Assembly (NCBI GenBank): GCA_001001625.1
Contig: LCKU01000005.1
Location: forward strand, 1 to 26,986
Length of the DNA stretch: 26,986 nt
Reading direction: 5' to 3'
Origin: Parcubacteria group bacterium GW2011_GWA2_45_30
GTDB taxonomy: Bacteria > Patescibacteriota > Minisyncoccia > Sungbacterales > HO2-52-23
In this document: piece after piece, positions 6,594-13,475 of the stretch
Numbering within the stretch: position 1 is the stretch's first letter
Layout of the letters: every line of letters starts with the position of its first letter
Made by a program: the position numbers and the translations under genes
The notes under the pieces: model-generated
The model's database searches: none
What the model was told of the DNA's origin: nothing
The model's input: only the letters and a program-made list of their open reading frames with translations

Positions 6594-7895
6594 ATGCACA
6601 ATACCGATTTTGATCTAAAATTGGATCGTTTAACCAAAGTCGAGGGATCGGCCTCTTTAGATATTCGCGTAAAAAACGGCCAAGTGGAGTACGCGCATTT
6701 TCAGATAACCGAATACAAGCGTTTTTTCACTCAAGCCATGCAGAGAAAGCCGATTATTGCGCTTCCCCAGCTTCTTTCGCGTATTTGCGGAACTTGTTCC
6801 AACGCGCATATCATGGCAAGTATTGAGGCCTGTGAACACGCTCTGGATATTAAACCATCCGAGCAAACAAAAATTCTTAGAGATCTCACAATGTACGGCC
6901 TCAATATTCGCGACCACGCCCTGCATCTTTATCTTTTTGCTTTGCCGGATGTCCGGGGCAAAGACGCGTTTCTTGATTTTGACGAGAATGATCCGGTTGA
7001 GCACCAGATGCTGCATGACGCTTTTGAAATAAAAGCCGCGGGAAATTTCTTTTCCGAGCTTATTGCCGGAAGATCGGTGCATGCCCCGTATCCTGTTATA
7101 GGCGGATTTATGCATTTTCCGGACCAAAAAGGTATTACGGAGGCCATCAAAAAATTTGAGGCGGTTCGTCCGGCGGTTTTACGCACTATAGAAATTTACA
7201 AAAACCAGCCCTTTCATTTTGACCGGAAAACCAATTTTATGGCGCTGGTACCCTATGATCACTATGGATTTATTGAAGGGTGCATCAATACCGGCTTGGG
7301 AGAGTGCATAACCGAAGAAGGGTACCGCGATCATCTGGAGCGCGTGGTACTTCCTTATTCGCAGGCCTCGGGCTATAAATACCGTGGAGGCGCATATATG
7401 GTGGGGGCTTTGGCGCGCATGAATCTTGCCAAAAATTTGCTTCACGCGCGCACTAAAGACGCATCGGGAGGGGCGCTGGATATTTTTCCGTCAACGGATA
7501 TATATATGAGTAATTTGGCGCAGGCCATTGAAATACTGCATTGTCTTGATCACTCTCTTGAAATTTTGAAAACTCGCAAGTTTAATCCGGAACCAATAAT
7601 AAAAAAACCGTTCAGGGAAGCGGTTGGAATAGGCGTGGTGGAGGCGCCAAGAGGCACGCTTTATCATAAAGTCGTCGTTGGCGCGGACGGCATGGTAAAA
7701 GAAGGGGAGATTATTGTGCCTACGGGACAAAACCAGATAAATATAGAGAATGATGTGGCGGCGCTTGTAGAAAAAATGCTCCCGGACACTTCGCAGGAAA
7801 AAATGCAATTTGAGATAGAAAAGCTCATACGCGCGTATGACCCTTGCATGTCCTGCGCCGCGCATTTTTTGAAAGTGAAATGGCTTGAGCCATAG
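6594..7895 (+). CDS. NiFe hydrogenase large (catalytic) subunit
   Basis: The L1 motif RICGTC gives C65 and C68 counted from ATG 6594. The L2 motif DPCMSCAAH near the C terminus gives C418 and C421 followed by H424. All four Ni-Fe ligands are thus intact. The nine residues after the histidine (FLKVKWLEP) look like the tail removed by a maturation protease, a candidate for which lies at 8834-9220. LTKVEG near the N terminus matches the family's usual RVEGH region. At 433 residues the length suits cytosolic group 3 enzymes. Upstream in-frame TTG (6558) and ATG (6561) would add about 12 residues; no start has a clear Shine-Dalgarno. The expected reaction is reversible H2 oxidation. Confidence 0.94.
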   Translation: MHNTDFDLKLDRLTKVEGSASLDIRVKNGQVEYAHFQITEYKRFFTQAMQRKPIIALPQLLSRICGTCSNAHIMASIEACEHALDIKPSEQTKILRDLTMYGLNIRDHALHLYLFALPDVRGKDAFLDFDENDPVEHQMLHDAFEIKAAGNFFSELIAGRSVHAPYPVIGGFMHFPDQKGITEAIKKFEAVRPAVLRTIEIYKNQPFHFDRKTNFMALVPYDHYGFIEGCINTGLGECITEEGYRDHLERVVLPYSQASGYKYRGGAYMVGALARMNLAKNLLHARTKDASGGALDIFPSTDIYMSNLAQAIEILHCLDHSLEILKTRKFNPEPIIKKPFREAVGIGVVEAPRGTLYHKVVVGADGMVKEGEIIVPTGQNQINIENDVAALVEKMLPDTSQEKMQFEIEKLIRAYDPCMSCAAHFLKVKWLEP

Positions 7896-7973
7896 CGAAG
7901 AAACTGATATTGTAATGATAGTTATTACGCGTTTCAATGTAAGAATTGGTAAAATAAAAGTTGACGGTATTTT

Positions 7974-8807
7974 ATGACTAACGAAATTACTACGAAAATT
8001 GCTTTATTCAAAGGAAAAGAGATTAGAAAAACACTCCATAATGGCGAGTGGTGGTTTGTAATTACTGATGTCATTATCGCTTTAACTGATTCTGCGCAAC
8101 CAGAGGGCTATATAAAAGATATGCGTCGTAGGGATTCGGAGTTATCCATGGGGTGGGGGCAAATTGCCACCCCCCTTTCTATACCCACAGCCGGTGGACC
8201 ACAAAAGTTAAACTGTGCCAATACGGAAGGCATTTTTCGCATTATTCAGTCGATTCCGTCTCCTAAAGCCGAGCCATTCAAGCGCTGGCTTGCCAAAGTC
8301 GGCTATGAGCGAATACAGGAAATAGAGAATCCGGAACTGGCGACAAAACGGACAAGGATGCTTTATAAACTCAAAGGATATAGCGATGATTGGATAGAGA
8401 AACGGATGCGCGGCATTGTTATCCGCGAAGAACTTACTGACGAATGGAAAAATCGCGGGGCCCAAAACCATCAAGATTATGAGATTTTGACGGCTGAAAT
8501 TTCCAAAGCCACTTTTGGTGTTACGCCAAGCGAATACAAAAAACTGAAGGGTTTGAAACGAGAAAATTTGCGCGATCATATGGATGATTTTGAATTTATC
8601 TTTAATATGCTTGGTGAACGCGCCACAACTGAAATTCATCGCACGGAGGATTCAAAAGGCGTCGGAAAACTGAAAGCCGATGCCAAAGCCGGCGGCGATA
8701 TTGCCGGCGGAGCAAGGAAAAAATTGGAAGAACGTCTCAAGCGTTCGGTGGTGTCAAAGAATAATTTTTTGCCAAAGCCGGAAGACAGAAAACAGCTTAA
8801 TAAATGA
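7974..8807 (+). CDS. BRO-N / DinD-like protein
   Basis: A 277-residue protein. The N-terminal 110 residues fit the BRO-N (phage antirepressor-type) domain, with WWFVITDVIIALTDS and RIIQSIPSPKAEPFKRW. The segments VGYERIQEIENPELA, YSDDWIEKRMRGI and TDEWKNRG match my memory of the DNA-damage-inducible protein D family (DinD in Escherichia coli). The C-terminal 80 residues are charged and lysine-rich. Such proteins occur on mobile elements and chromosomes; DinD has been linked to RecA inhibition, but nothing here shows that function. It is not overlapped with the hydrogenase operon, and is convergent with the protease gene at 8834. No promoter is convincing. Confidence 0.88.
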   Translation: MTNEITTKIALFKGKEIRKTLHNGEWWFVITDVIIALTDSAQPEGYIKDMRRRDSELSMGWGQIATPLSIPTAGGPQKLNCANTEGIFRIIQSIPSPKAEPFKRWLAKVGYERIQEIENPELATKRTRMLYKLKGYSDDWIEKRMRGIVIREELTDEWKNRGAQNHQDYEILTAEISKATFGVTPSEYKKLKGLKRENLRDHMDDFEFIFNMLGERATTEIHRTEDSKGVGKLKADAKAGGDIAGGARKKLEERLKRSVVSKNNFLPKPEDRKQLNK

Positions 8808-8833
8808 ATATTGATACGATTGTAATGTTTTGG

Positions 8834-9220
8834 TCAAAATTTAGCTGTCTGGCGAAGAATAAGGGAAACCTCCTCAATCGCCTCGGATTCTGAAATACTC
8901 GGCGGTATGCCGATTATTTTTATTTTTTTAATCCTCCCGAGTTTTTCCAGCAGTTTTAAGTGCGAGTAAAGGTCAAAATCATGCACTGATATATTGGGAT
9001 GTCCGGCAAGATCGGAAAGTTTTGAAAAAACATGTGGCTGTTTAATCCCTTTGACCGTATCTATGATAACCAACTCTTCCGGCATTTCCAGTTCTTCATT
9101 TGGGTCTTTGGTTTCAAAATCAATTTTCGGAAAACGTTTTTTTAGTTCCGGTAATATCCTGAACGGTAAGGAGTCAAAATCAAGATCAGGATTGCCGAAA
9201 ATATAGATGGTCTTGATCAT
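8834..9220 (-). CDS. Hydrogenase maturation protease-like protein (peptidase M52 type)
   Basis: The product has 128 residues. It begins with IYIFGNPDLDFDSLPFRIL, which matches the GNxLxxDxxG start of HybD/HycI-type proteases. IIDTVKG holds D54, and VHDFDLYSHLKLLEKLG holds H80 and H87; the family binds nickel through an acidic residue in the first motif, an Asp and a His. It is somewhat shorter than typical members (about 150-160). The adjacent hydrogenase large subunit has a nine-residue tail after its L2 histidine, the expected substrate. The start overlaps the stop of the upstream gene by four bases, so the two are co-translated. Assignment is by motif and context. Confidence 0.78.
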   Translation of the reverse strand: MIKTIYIFGNPDLDFDSLPFRILPELKKRFPKIDFETKDPNEELEMPEELVIIDTVKGIKQPHVFSKLSDLAGHPNISVHDFDLYSHLKLLEKLGRIKKIKIIGIPPSISESEAIEEVSLILRQTAKF

Positions 9221-9957
9221 AAAGTTTGGTTGGCAAAAGCAAGACTTTGCCGCGTGTATTTTTTTAAGTTCGCAACTTCCCGTTGCGATAATATTTCACA
9301 GGGTACGCCCCAATGAATTGAAATCATATCCCCGGTTTTGATGTCTTCAATATCGCGCGAGGAATCAAGATGCCTTGTGATTTTTCTGGTGACGGCATCT
9401 CCAAGGGCAAGTAGCCCGTTTTTTATTATCAGGGGCTCGGTTTTTACTTCCAGGAATGGCCCGTCAACTTTGGTAATCTCTCCCCATGAAACCCGGCATT
9501 CGTTCATGCTTTCAAGGGTATGGGTTTCTTCCAGATGGCCGGTTCTTTTCCAGACATTAAATACGTGGAAAGAATGGTGGGGCAGGGCGCCGGCCTCAAC
9601 CTTTTCTTCAATTTTTGAAAATTCTTTCAGTCCGAGTTTCTTTTTTAACCGATGGTCTTCCAGTAGGTTTTTATAAAGTTCTTTTTTAGAAACGCATTCC
9701 AGCAGTTTGTTGCCGATCCAATAGGCCTCAACCACCCGCGTGTCAAATGGGTTTTTTATTCCGTTTGATTCGGCGATCCGTTTGAGATAGGGGAACATGG
9801 TTTCAAACGCCTTTAGTAAAATTTCAAGGCCAAGATCGCTTGTATTATTTTGCATATAAGAAAAAATTTCCCGATTGGCATCGGGACCGCAATAATGCAG
9901 CCGGTTTGGACCAAAAGCGTAGCGGCTGCAGCGCATAATTCCGGCAAAAGTATTCAT
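9217..9957 (-). CDS. DUF6390-like hydrogenase-associated protein
   Basis: A 246-residue soluble protein with no signal peptide or membrane segment. Conserved-looking segments are RYAFGPNRLHYCGP near the N terminus, VVEAYWIGNKLLE (about 74-86), LPHHSFHVFNVW (about 125-136) and CRVSWGEITKV (about 153-163). They match my recollection of DUF6390, an uncharacterised family seen next to NiFe hydrogenases. The PHHSFHVF histidine cluster and Cys17/Cys23 could bind a metal, but this is speculation. It overlaps the maturation protease gene by four bases, so a role in hydrogenase assembly is a fair inference. A MITE-like element ends immediately before its ATG; ATG 9936 (MRCSRYAFG) is an alternative start. 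Confidence 0.75.
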   Translation of the reverse strand: MNTFAGIMRCSRYAFGPNRLHYCGPDANREIFSYMQNNTSDLGLEILLKAFETMFPYLKRIAESNGIKNPFDTRVVEAYWIGNKLLECVSKKELYKNLLEDHRLKKKLGLKEFSKIEEKVEAGALPHHSFHVFNVWKRTGHLEETHTLESMNECRVSWGEITKVDGPFLEVKTEPLIIKNGLLALGDAVTRKITRHLDSSRDIEDIKTGDMISIHWGVPCEILSQREVANLKKYTRQSLAFANQTL

Positions 9958-10053
9958 CCCGTTACATTTTTGAAGCCCGTAGTCTTATTGCGTGAGGTTA
10001 GCGCAACAAAATTCAGATCAGCCGGGTCTAATGTCCCGCTGAAATGTAACGGG
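9958..10053. mobile_element. 96-bp MITE-like element with TIRs and target duplication
   Basis: The perfect 12-bp terminal inverted repeats are CCCGTTACATTT (9958-9969) and AAATGTAACGGG (10042-10053). The six bases just outside each end are identical direct copies of ATTCAT (9952-9957 and 10054-10059), the mark of a transposition event. An internal hairpin is TTGCG/CGCAA around 9988-10006. Deleting the element and one copy of ATTCAT leaves the EamA stop six bases from the ATG of the next minus-strand gene, the normal operon spacing here. It has no coding capacity, so it would depend on a transposase elsewhere. Confidence 0.82.
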
Positions 10054-10065
10054 ATTCATGGAGAT

Positions 10066-11001
10066 TTAGCGCATTGTTAATTCTGTTTTGGGTTGTGCGG
10101 TTGAAACGGCTTCCTCGGTAATTTTCTTGGCAAAAAGTACGACAAGCGCAGTACCGGTGATAAAGAGAACAGCGCTTATGAATTGTTGAATGGAAAATGC
10201 ATGGGTTATAAAAATCGCCGACAATATATTGGTAATCAAGGTGGCCGGCACAAGCAGAGTTGCCACATAGGTTGCCGGAGCATATTTCAATGCCGTGTAC
10301 CAGGTCAGGACATATCCGAGTAAAAAGATGCTGGTAAGCAAAGTCCATCCCCATTGTTCCGGGTTAAGCGCCAAAACAGCCGCTCCGCCGCCGCGCCATG
10401 CGGCGATACCAATGAGAATTATTGATCCGAGTGTCATTCGCGCCGCGGCCACTGTTGTACCGGATAAATCGCGCAAAGCGATTTTAGCAATTATGTTTTC
10501 AACTGCCCAAAGAATGGTGGCTGCAAATATCATAAGTTCTCCCGCATTGTATTTAAATCCGCTAAACCCACCGACTAGCAGATTGGCGGCAAATATCACT
10601 CCGATTCCAATCCATTGAGGTGTGGACATTTTTTCTTTAAGAAGCGGTATGGCCAGAAACGCTACCCATAAAAAAATGGTCTTGTGTATCAGGCTGGCGT
10701 TTAAAGCGGTGGTCGCGGCAAGTCCGGTAAAATATAAAGCGAAAGGAAGCGATCCGCCTATAATGCCGATGGCTACTAATTTCAACAGTTGGGTTTTGGT
10801 CAGAGAAGATATTTCTTTCCATTTTTTGAAAGCCAGCATAATCCCAATAATAAATACGGCCACTAACGCGTTTTTTAGTGTGGTAAAAACAATCGGATCT
10901 TTAACCGCTGTTACCGCGATTTTGGTCAGGAAATTATTTGTTCCGGAAATTACGGCTGTGGATAACGCCAGAATTGTCGCGTAGCGCATGGATTGTTTCA
11001 T
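10066..11001 (-). CDS. EamA/DMT-superfamily membrane transporter
   Basis: This protein has about 311 residues and roughly ten hydrophobic segments in two similar halves, the usual architecture of EamA (drug/metabolite transporter) proteins. Typical features are the N-terminal half GTNNFLTKIAV, the mid-protein ALYFTGLAATTALNASLI and the second-half start AGELMIFAATILWAVENII. The substrate cannot be inferred. I chose the start at MKQSMRY because TATATT (11009-11014) lies seven bases upstream on the minus strand with TTGCGC 17 bases further, which makes the longer start at 11037 unlikely. It lies upstream of the DUF6390-like gene and was probably directly linked to it before the MITE-like insertion. 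Confidence 0.9.
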   Translation of the reverse strand: MKQSMRYATILALSTAVISGTNNFLTKIAVTAVKDPIVFTTLKNALVAVFIIGIMLAFKKWKEISSLTKTQLLKLVAIGIIGGSLPFALYFTGLAATTALNASLIHKTIFLWVAFLAIPLLKEKMSTPQWIGIGVIFAANLLVGGFSGFKYNAGELMIFAATILWAVENIIAKIALRDLSGTTVAAARMTLGSIILIGIAAWRGGGAAVLALNPEQWGWTLLTSIFLLGYVLTWYTALKYAPATYVATLLVPATLITNILSAIFITHAFSIQQFISAVLFITGTALVVLFAKKITEEAVSTAQPKTELTMR

Positions 11002-11008
11002 ATATATC

Positions 11009-11037
11009 AATATACAATAAAAATGTGCATGGCGCAA
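11009..11037 (-). promoter_or_regulatory. Promoter of the EamA gene (predicted leaderless)
   Basis: On the minus strand, TTGCGC (11037-11032) and TATATT (11014-11009) are separated by 17 bases. The -10 box ends seven bases before the ATG at 11001, so transcription would begin at or next to the start codon. There is no Shine-Dalgarno. Confidence 0.55.
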
Positions 11038-11048
11038 ATAACAACAAC

Positions 11049-11076
11049 TTGACGGATTTTATGACGGCAGTATATT
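11049..11076 (+). promoter_or_regulatory. Sigma-70-like promoter of the cytochrome c gene
   Basis: TTGACG (11049-11054) and TATATT (11071-11076) are separated by 16 bases, the best -35/-10 pair in the window. The predicted start near 11083 leaves a leader of about 60 nt that contains GGAGGTACT (11080-11088), a perfect hairpin and a separate Shine-Dalgarno. Confidence 0.65.
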
Positions 11077-11102
11077 AAGGGAGGTACTCTAATTAACGAG
11101 AA

Positions 11103-11123
11103 ATTGGAAAATAGGTTTCCAAT
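11103..11123 (+). promoter_or_regulatory. Hairpin in the cytochrome c leader
   Basis: ATTGGAAA (11103-11110), loop ATAGG, and TTTCCAAT (11116-11123) form a perfect 8-bp stem. It lies eight bases upstream of the Shine-Dalgarno GGAGGG (11132-11137), leaving that site exposed. It could stabilise the mRNA 5' end or be an inverted-repeat protein binding site. Confidence 0.5.
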
Positions 11124-11141
11124 AAAATAAAGGAGGGTAAC

Positions 11142-11474
11142 ATGAAGAGCGTATTTTCTGCGGCTGGTTTTTTGGTTGCGGTTTTACTTTGCGCGGATAA
11201 GGGAATAGCCGCTGGACCGCCGGTTGGCCAGGCGCTTTATTCGTCAAGGTGTTCCGGTTGCCACGGCGCTGATGGCAAAGGAAACGCCGCTCTGGCTAAG
11301 GCCTTGGGTGTTGACGTAACAGCTATGGATTTGACCAAGAAAGACGTGAAAAAGCGCAGCGACAAAGATCTTTCCGGTATTATCAAGAACGGTAAAAGCA
11401 AAATGGCGGCAGTGAAAGGATTGAGCGATGCCGAAATTAAGGTACTCATTAAGCATTTGCGTTCTTTGAAATAA
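11142..11474 (+). CDS. Small class I c-type cytochrome, exported
   Basis: A 110-residue precursor. Residues 1-24 form a signal peptide ending GIAA, and the mature protein has about 86 residues. The single haem attachment site is CSGCH (37-41). The probable distal ligand is M88 in KSKMAAVKG, followed by the C-terminal helix LSDAEIKVLIKHLRSL, typical of small class I cytochromes c. It would act outside the cytoplasmic membrane as a mobile electron carrier and requires a cytochrome c maturation system, not seen here. GGAGGG five bases upstream fixes the start. A strong promoter precedes it and a terminator follows, so it is probably monocistronic. Confidence 0.93.
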   Translation: MKSVFSAAGFLVAVLLCADKGIAAGPPVGQALYSSRCSGCHGADGKGNAALAKALGVDVTAMDLTKKDVKKRSDKDLSGIIKNGKSKMAAVKGLSDAEIKVLIKHLRSLK

Positions 11475-11496
11475 CCCATACTTCAGTATGAGAATA

Positions 11497-11520
11497 CCGC
11501 CGGATTTCGGCGGATTTTTT
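11497..11520 (+). terminator. Rho-independent terminator after cytochrome c
   Basis: CCGCCG (11497-11502), loop GATTT and CGGCGG (11508-11513) form a perfect six-pair GC stem followed by ATTTTTT. A small extra palindrome, CATACTTCAGTATG (11477-11490), lies between the stop codon and this hairpin. Confidence 0.85.
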
Positions 11521-11569
11521 GTGGCGGGGGATAAGTTTATTTGCGGAAGAGCGTGCTCTAGAATACGTT

Positions 11570-11588
11570 TATAATATACGGAGGTACT
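11570..11588 (+). promoter_or_regulatory. -10 box and shared GGAGGTACT motif before the beta-propeller gene
   Basis: A consensus TATAAT lies at 11570-11575 without a well-spaced -35. GGAGGTACT follows at 11580-11588, identical to the nine bases that follow the cytochrome c -10 box. As a Shine-Dalgarno it is about 15 bases from ATG 11601, further than ideal. Confidence 0.45.
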
Positions 11589-11600
11589 ATTTTATCTATC

Positions 11601-12737
11601 ATGAAAAAGTCAATAATTTTTATATTTATTATAGTTTGTATTATAGTTGCCGGCCTTTTTTATCGGCAGTTTCTGGTTTCTCGGCCAGCTGAAAAAATTT
11701 ATGTGGCGGTGGAGGGCGAGAGTAAAATTGCGGTTTTGGATTCCGCGACTCAAAAAATTGTTTCAACGATTGATCTTTCTATTAAACACGAAGGCGGAAG
11801 ATTGCCGTATGCTCCCCATAATGTGCAAGTAGGTCCGGACATGAAAATGGTCTGGGTTACGGCCAACTCCGGCGCGCATCAGGATCACGTTTCCGGATTT
11901 TTTCCTTCAGTATATGCGCATGGCGGAGCAGAAGACCAAGACGCGGCGCCGGATGTGGTGATTGTGATTGATCCTCAAACCGATCGCATTATTGAGCGCA
12001 TTCCGATGGGATATAATTTACATCTGGCGCATGTGGTTTTGACGCCGGATAGTTTAACGGCCCTGGTTACTGCGCAAAATGAAGGGACAATTTATAAAAT
12101 TAATGCCCGGACATTTGTAATTGAGAAAAAAATATCCATACCTTCTGCTCTACCGGATGGCGTGTCAGTTGAGCCGCATGGCCTTCGCGTTTCGCCTGAT
12201 GGTTCGGCGGCATATATCGCGATACTTCAAGGAAAGAGTTTAGGAATTTTGGATTTAAAGACAAATGATCTTGAAATTATGCCGCTTGCCGGAGCGGCGG
12301 TGCAGGCCGGAGTAACGCCGGATGGTAAAATTGTCTTTGTCTCGTTATATGACACCAAGGAGCTTGCCTTGTATCTGATCGATACCAAAGAAATAAAGAA
12401 AGTGAAATTGCCTACAGGCGCCAAAGGTCCGGTTCAGATGTATCCGACGCCTGATTCCCGTTTTGTGTATCTGGCGGATCAGGGATATTATTTTGGCCAG
12501 CCAGCAAGCGAATGGGTTTATAAAATTGATTTGCAGAAATTTGAAGTTGTGAAAGAAATAAAAGCCGGAAGCGGACCCCACGGCATAGTTGTATCCCCGG
12601 ACGGCATGCGTGTTTATGTTACCAATCTTTTAAGCGGGGATGTTTCCATAATAAATACTGCGGCTAATGAAGAAATCGGCCGCATAAAGGTCGGAAAAGA
12701 GCCAAACGGAATCAGCGTTTGGGTTAATAATAAGTGA
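11601..12737 (+). CDS. Membrane-anchored YVTN-type beta-propeller protein
   Basis: The product has 378 residues. A hydrophobic N-terminal segment (about 4-22) acts as an uncleaved anchor or signal, so the rest is extracytoplasmic. The body is built of about seven repeats of the kind VxPDGxxxYVxN...I..ID, for example VSPDGSAAYIAI, VTPDGKIVFVSL and VSPDGMRVYVTN, typical of YVTN/cytochrome d1-like propellers. There is no CxxCH. Several histidines occur in PHNV, GAHQDH, YAHGG and LHLAH. It follows the cytochrome c gene but sits beyond a terminator. The function is uncertain: binding, scaffolding or a redox role alongside the cytochrome are all possible. Confidence 0.85.
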   Translation: MKKSIIFIFIIVCIIVAGLFYRQFLVSRPAEKIYVAVEGESKIAVLDSATQKIVSTIDLSIKHEGGRLPYAPHNVQVGPDMKMVWVTANSGAHQDHVSGFFPSVYAHGGAEDQDAAPDVVIVIDPQTDRIIERIPMGYNLHLAHVVLTPDSLTALVTAQNEGTIYKINARTFVIEKKISIPSALPDGVSVEPHGLRVSPDGSAAYIAILQGKSLGILDLKTNDLEIMPLAGAAVQAGVTPDGKIVFVSLYDTKELALYLIDTKEIKKVKLPTGAKGPVQMYPTPDSRFVYLADQGYYFGQPASEWVYKIDLQKFEVVKEIKAGSGPHGIVVSPDGMRVYVTNLLSGDVSIINTAANEEIGRIKVGKEPNGISVWVNNK

Positions 12738-12741
12738 TTTT

Positions 12742-13146
12742 ATGGATAATTTAAAAATAGTAAAATGGGTTTTGCGGATTGCGGTGGCCGGCGAATTTTT
12801 GGGACATGGCGTATTTGCTCTGCAGGGCAAAAAGGACTGGATTGGGTGGTTTGCCCAATTCGGCATCTCCGATACAGGCACAGCAACGCAGCTGCTTTTT
12901 CTTTTAGGAGTTATAGATATCGTCTTGGGGATTTTAATTTTGATCAAACCGGTTCGCCTTGCGCTTTTGTGGATGGTATTTTGGGGTTTTTGGACAGCGC
13001 TTCTGCGTCCGCTTGTGGGAATGCCGGTTTGGGATTTTGTGGAGCGTTGGGCCAATTGGGGCGCGCCTTTGGCGCTACTTTTGTTGATCGGGTGGCCCAA
13101 AAGCGTGCGTGAGTGGATTTTCGACAACGAAGAAATTACTGTATAA
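12742..13146 (+). CDS. DoxX-like membrane protein
   Basis: A 134-residue protein with four hydrophobic segments, at about 7-27, 48-68, 72-90 and 105-123. GEFLGHGVFAL in the first helix and GVIDIVLGILIL in the second are typical of the DoxX/DoxD-like superfamily. Members occur near redox genes and some are tied to quinone or thiosulfate chemistry; none of that can be assigned here. It starts four bases after the propeller stop, so the two are almost certainly co-transcribed and may act together in the membrane. Confidence 0.72.
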   Translation: MDNLKIVKWVLRIAVAGEFLGHGVFALQGKKDWIGWFAQFGISDTGTATQLLFLLGVIDIVLGILILIKPVRLALLWMVFWGFWTALLRPLVGMPVWDFVERWANWGAPLALLLLIGWPKSVREWIFDNEEITV

Positions 13147-13170
13147 TCGGATAAAATTATTTTCATATAT

Positions 13171-13428
13171 ATGCCCGAAATTATTCGCTGGTCAATGTTT
13201 TTGGCAACTCTACTTTTGGCGGTTTTGGGATATCCGGATCAGATCCGTGTAATTATGGCGCAAAAAAGCACGGCCGGTCTGTCGTTTTGGATGGTGCTGG
13301 CCGCATTTTGGTCGTGGTTAAGCTACACCCTTTACGGATTTTTCAGCAGGGACTTCAAAATGTTTTGGCCGAATTTAGCCGGCACGATTTTCATATCAGT
13401 TATTCTTTTAAGCTTTTTATTTTATTAA
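13171..13428 (+). CDS. SemiSWEET (PQ-loop) sugar transporter
   Basis: An 85-residue protein with three hydrophobic segments, the size of a single SemiSWEET unit that works as a dimer. The first helix ends YPDQIRVIMAQKSTAGLSFWM, where PDQ takes the place of the usual PQ motif and the KSTAGLSFW continuation is highly typical. The third helix begins WPNLAGTIF, also typical. Known SemiSWEETs move mono- or disaccharides across the cytoplasmic membrane. It follows the DoxX-like gene by 24 bases. Confidence 0.87.
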   Translation: MPEIIRWSMFLATLLLAVLGYPDQIRVIMAQKSTAGLSFWMVLAAFWSWLSYTLYGFFSRDFKMFWPNLAGTIFISVILLSFLFY

Positions 13429-13440
13429 ATTATTTATCCC

Positions 13441-13469
13441 TTAATACTTGATACTAAATACTTTATACT
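13441..13469 (+). promoter_or_regulatory. Promoter of nrdD (predicted leaderless)
   Basis: TATACT (13464-13469) ends six bases before the ATG at 13476, with TTAATA (13441-13446) 17 bases upstream as a weak -35. The mRNA would start at the initiation codon. There is no Shine-Dalgarno. Confidence 0.5.
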
Positions 13470-13475
13470 ATTCTT

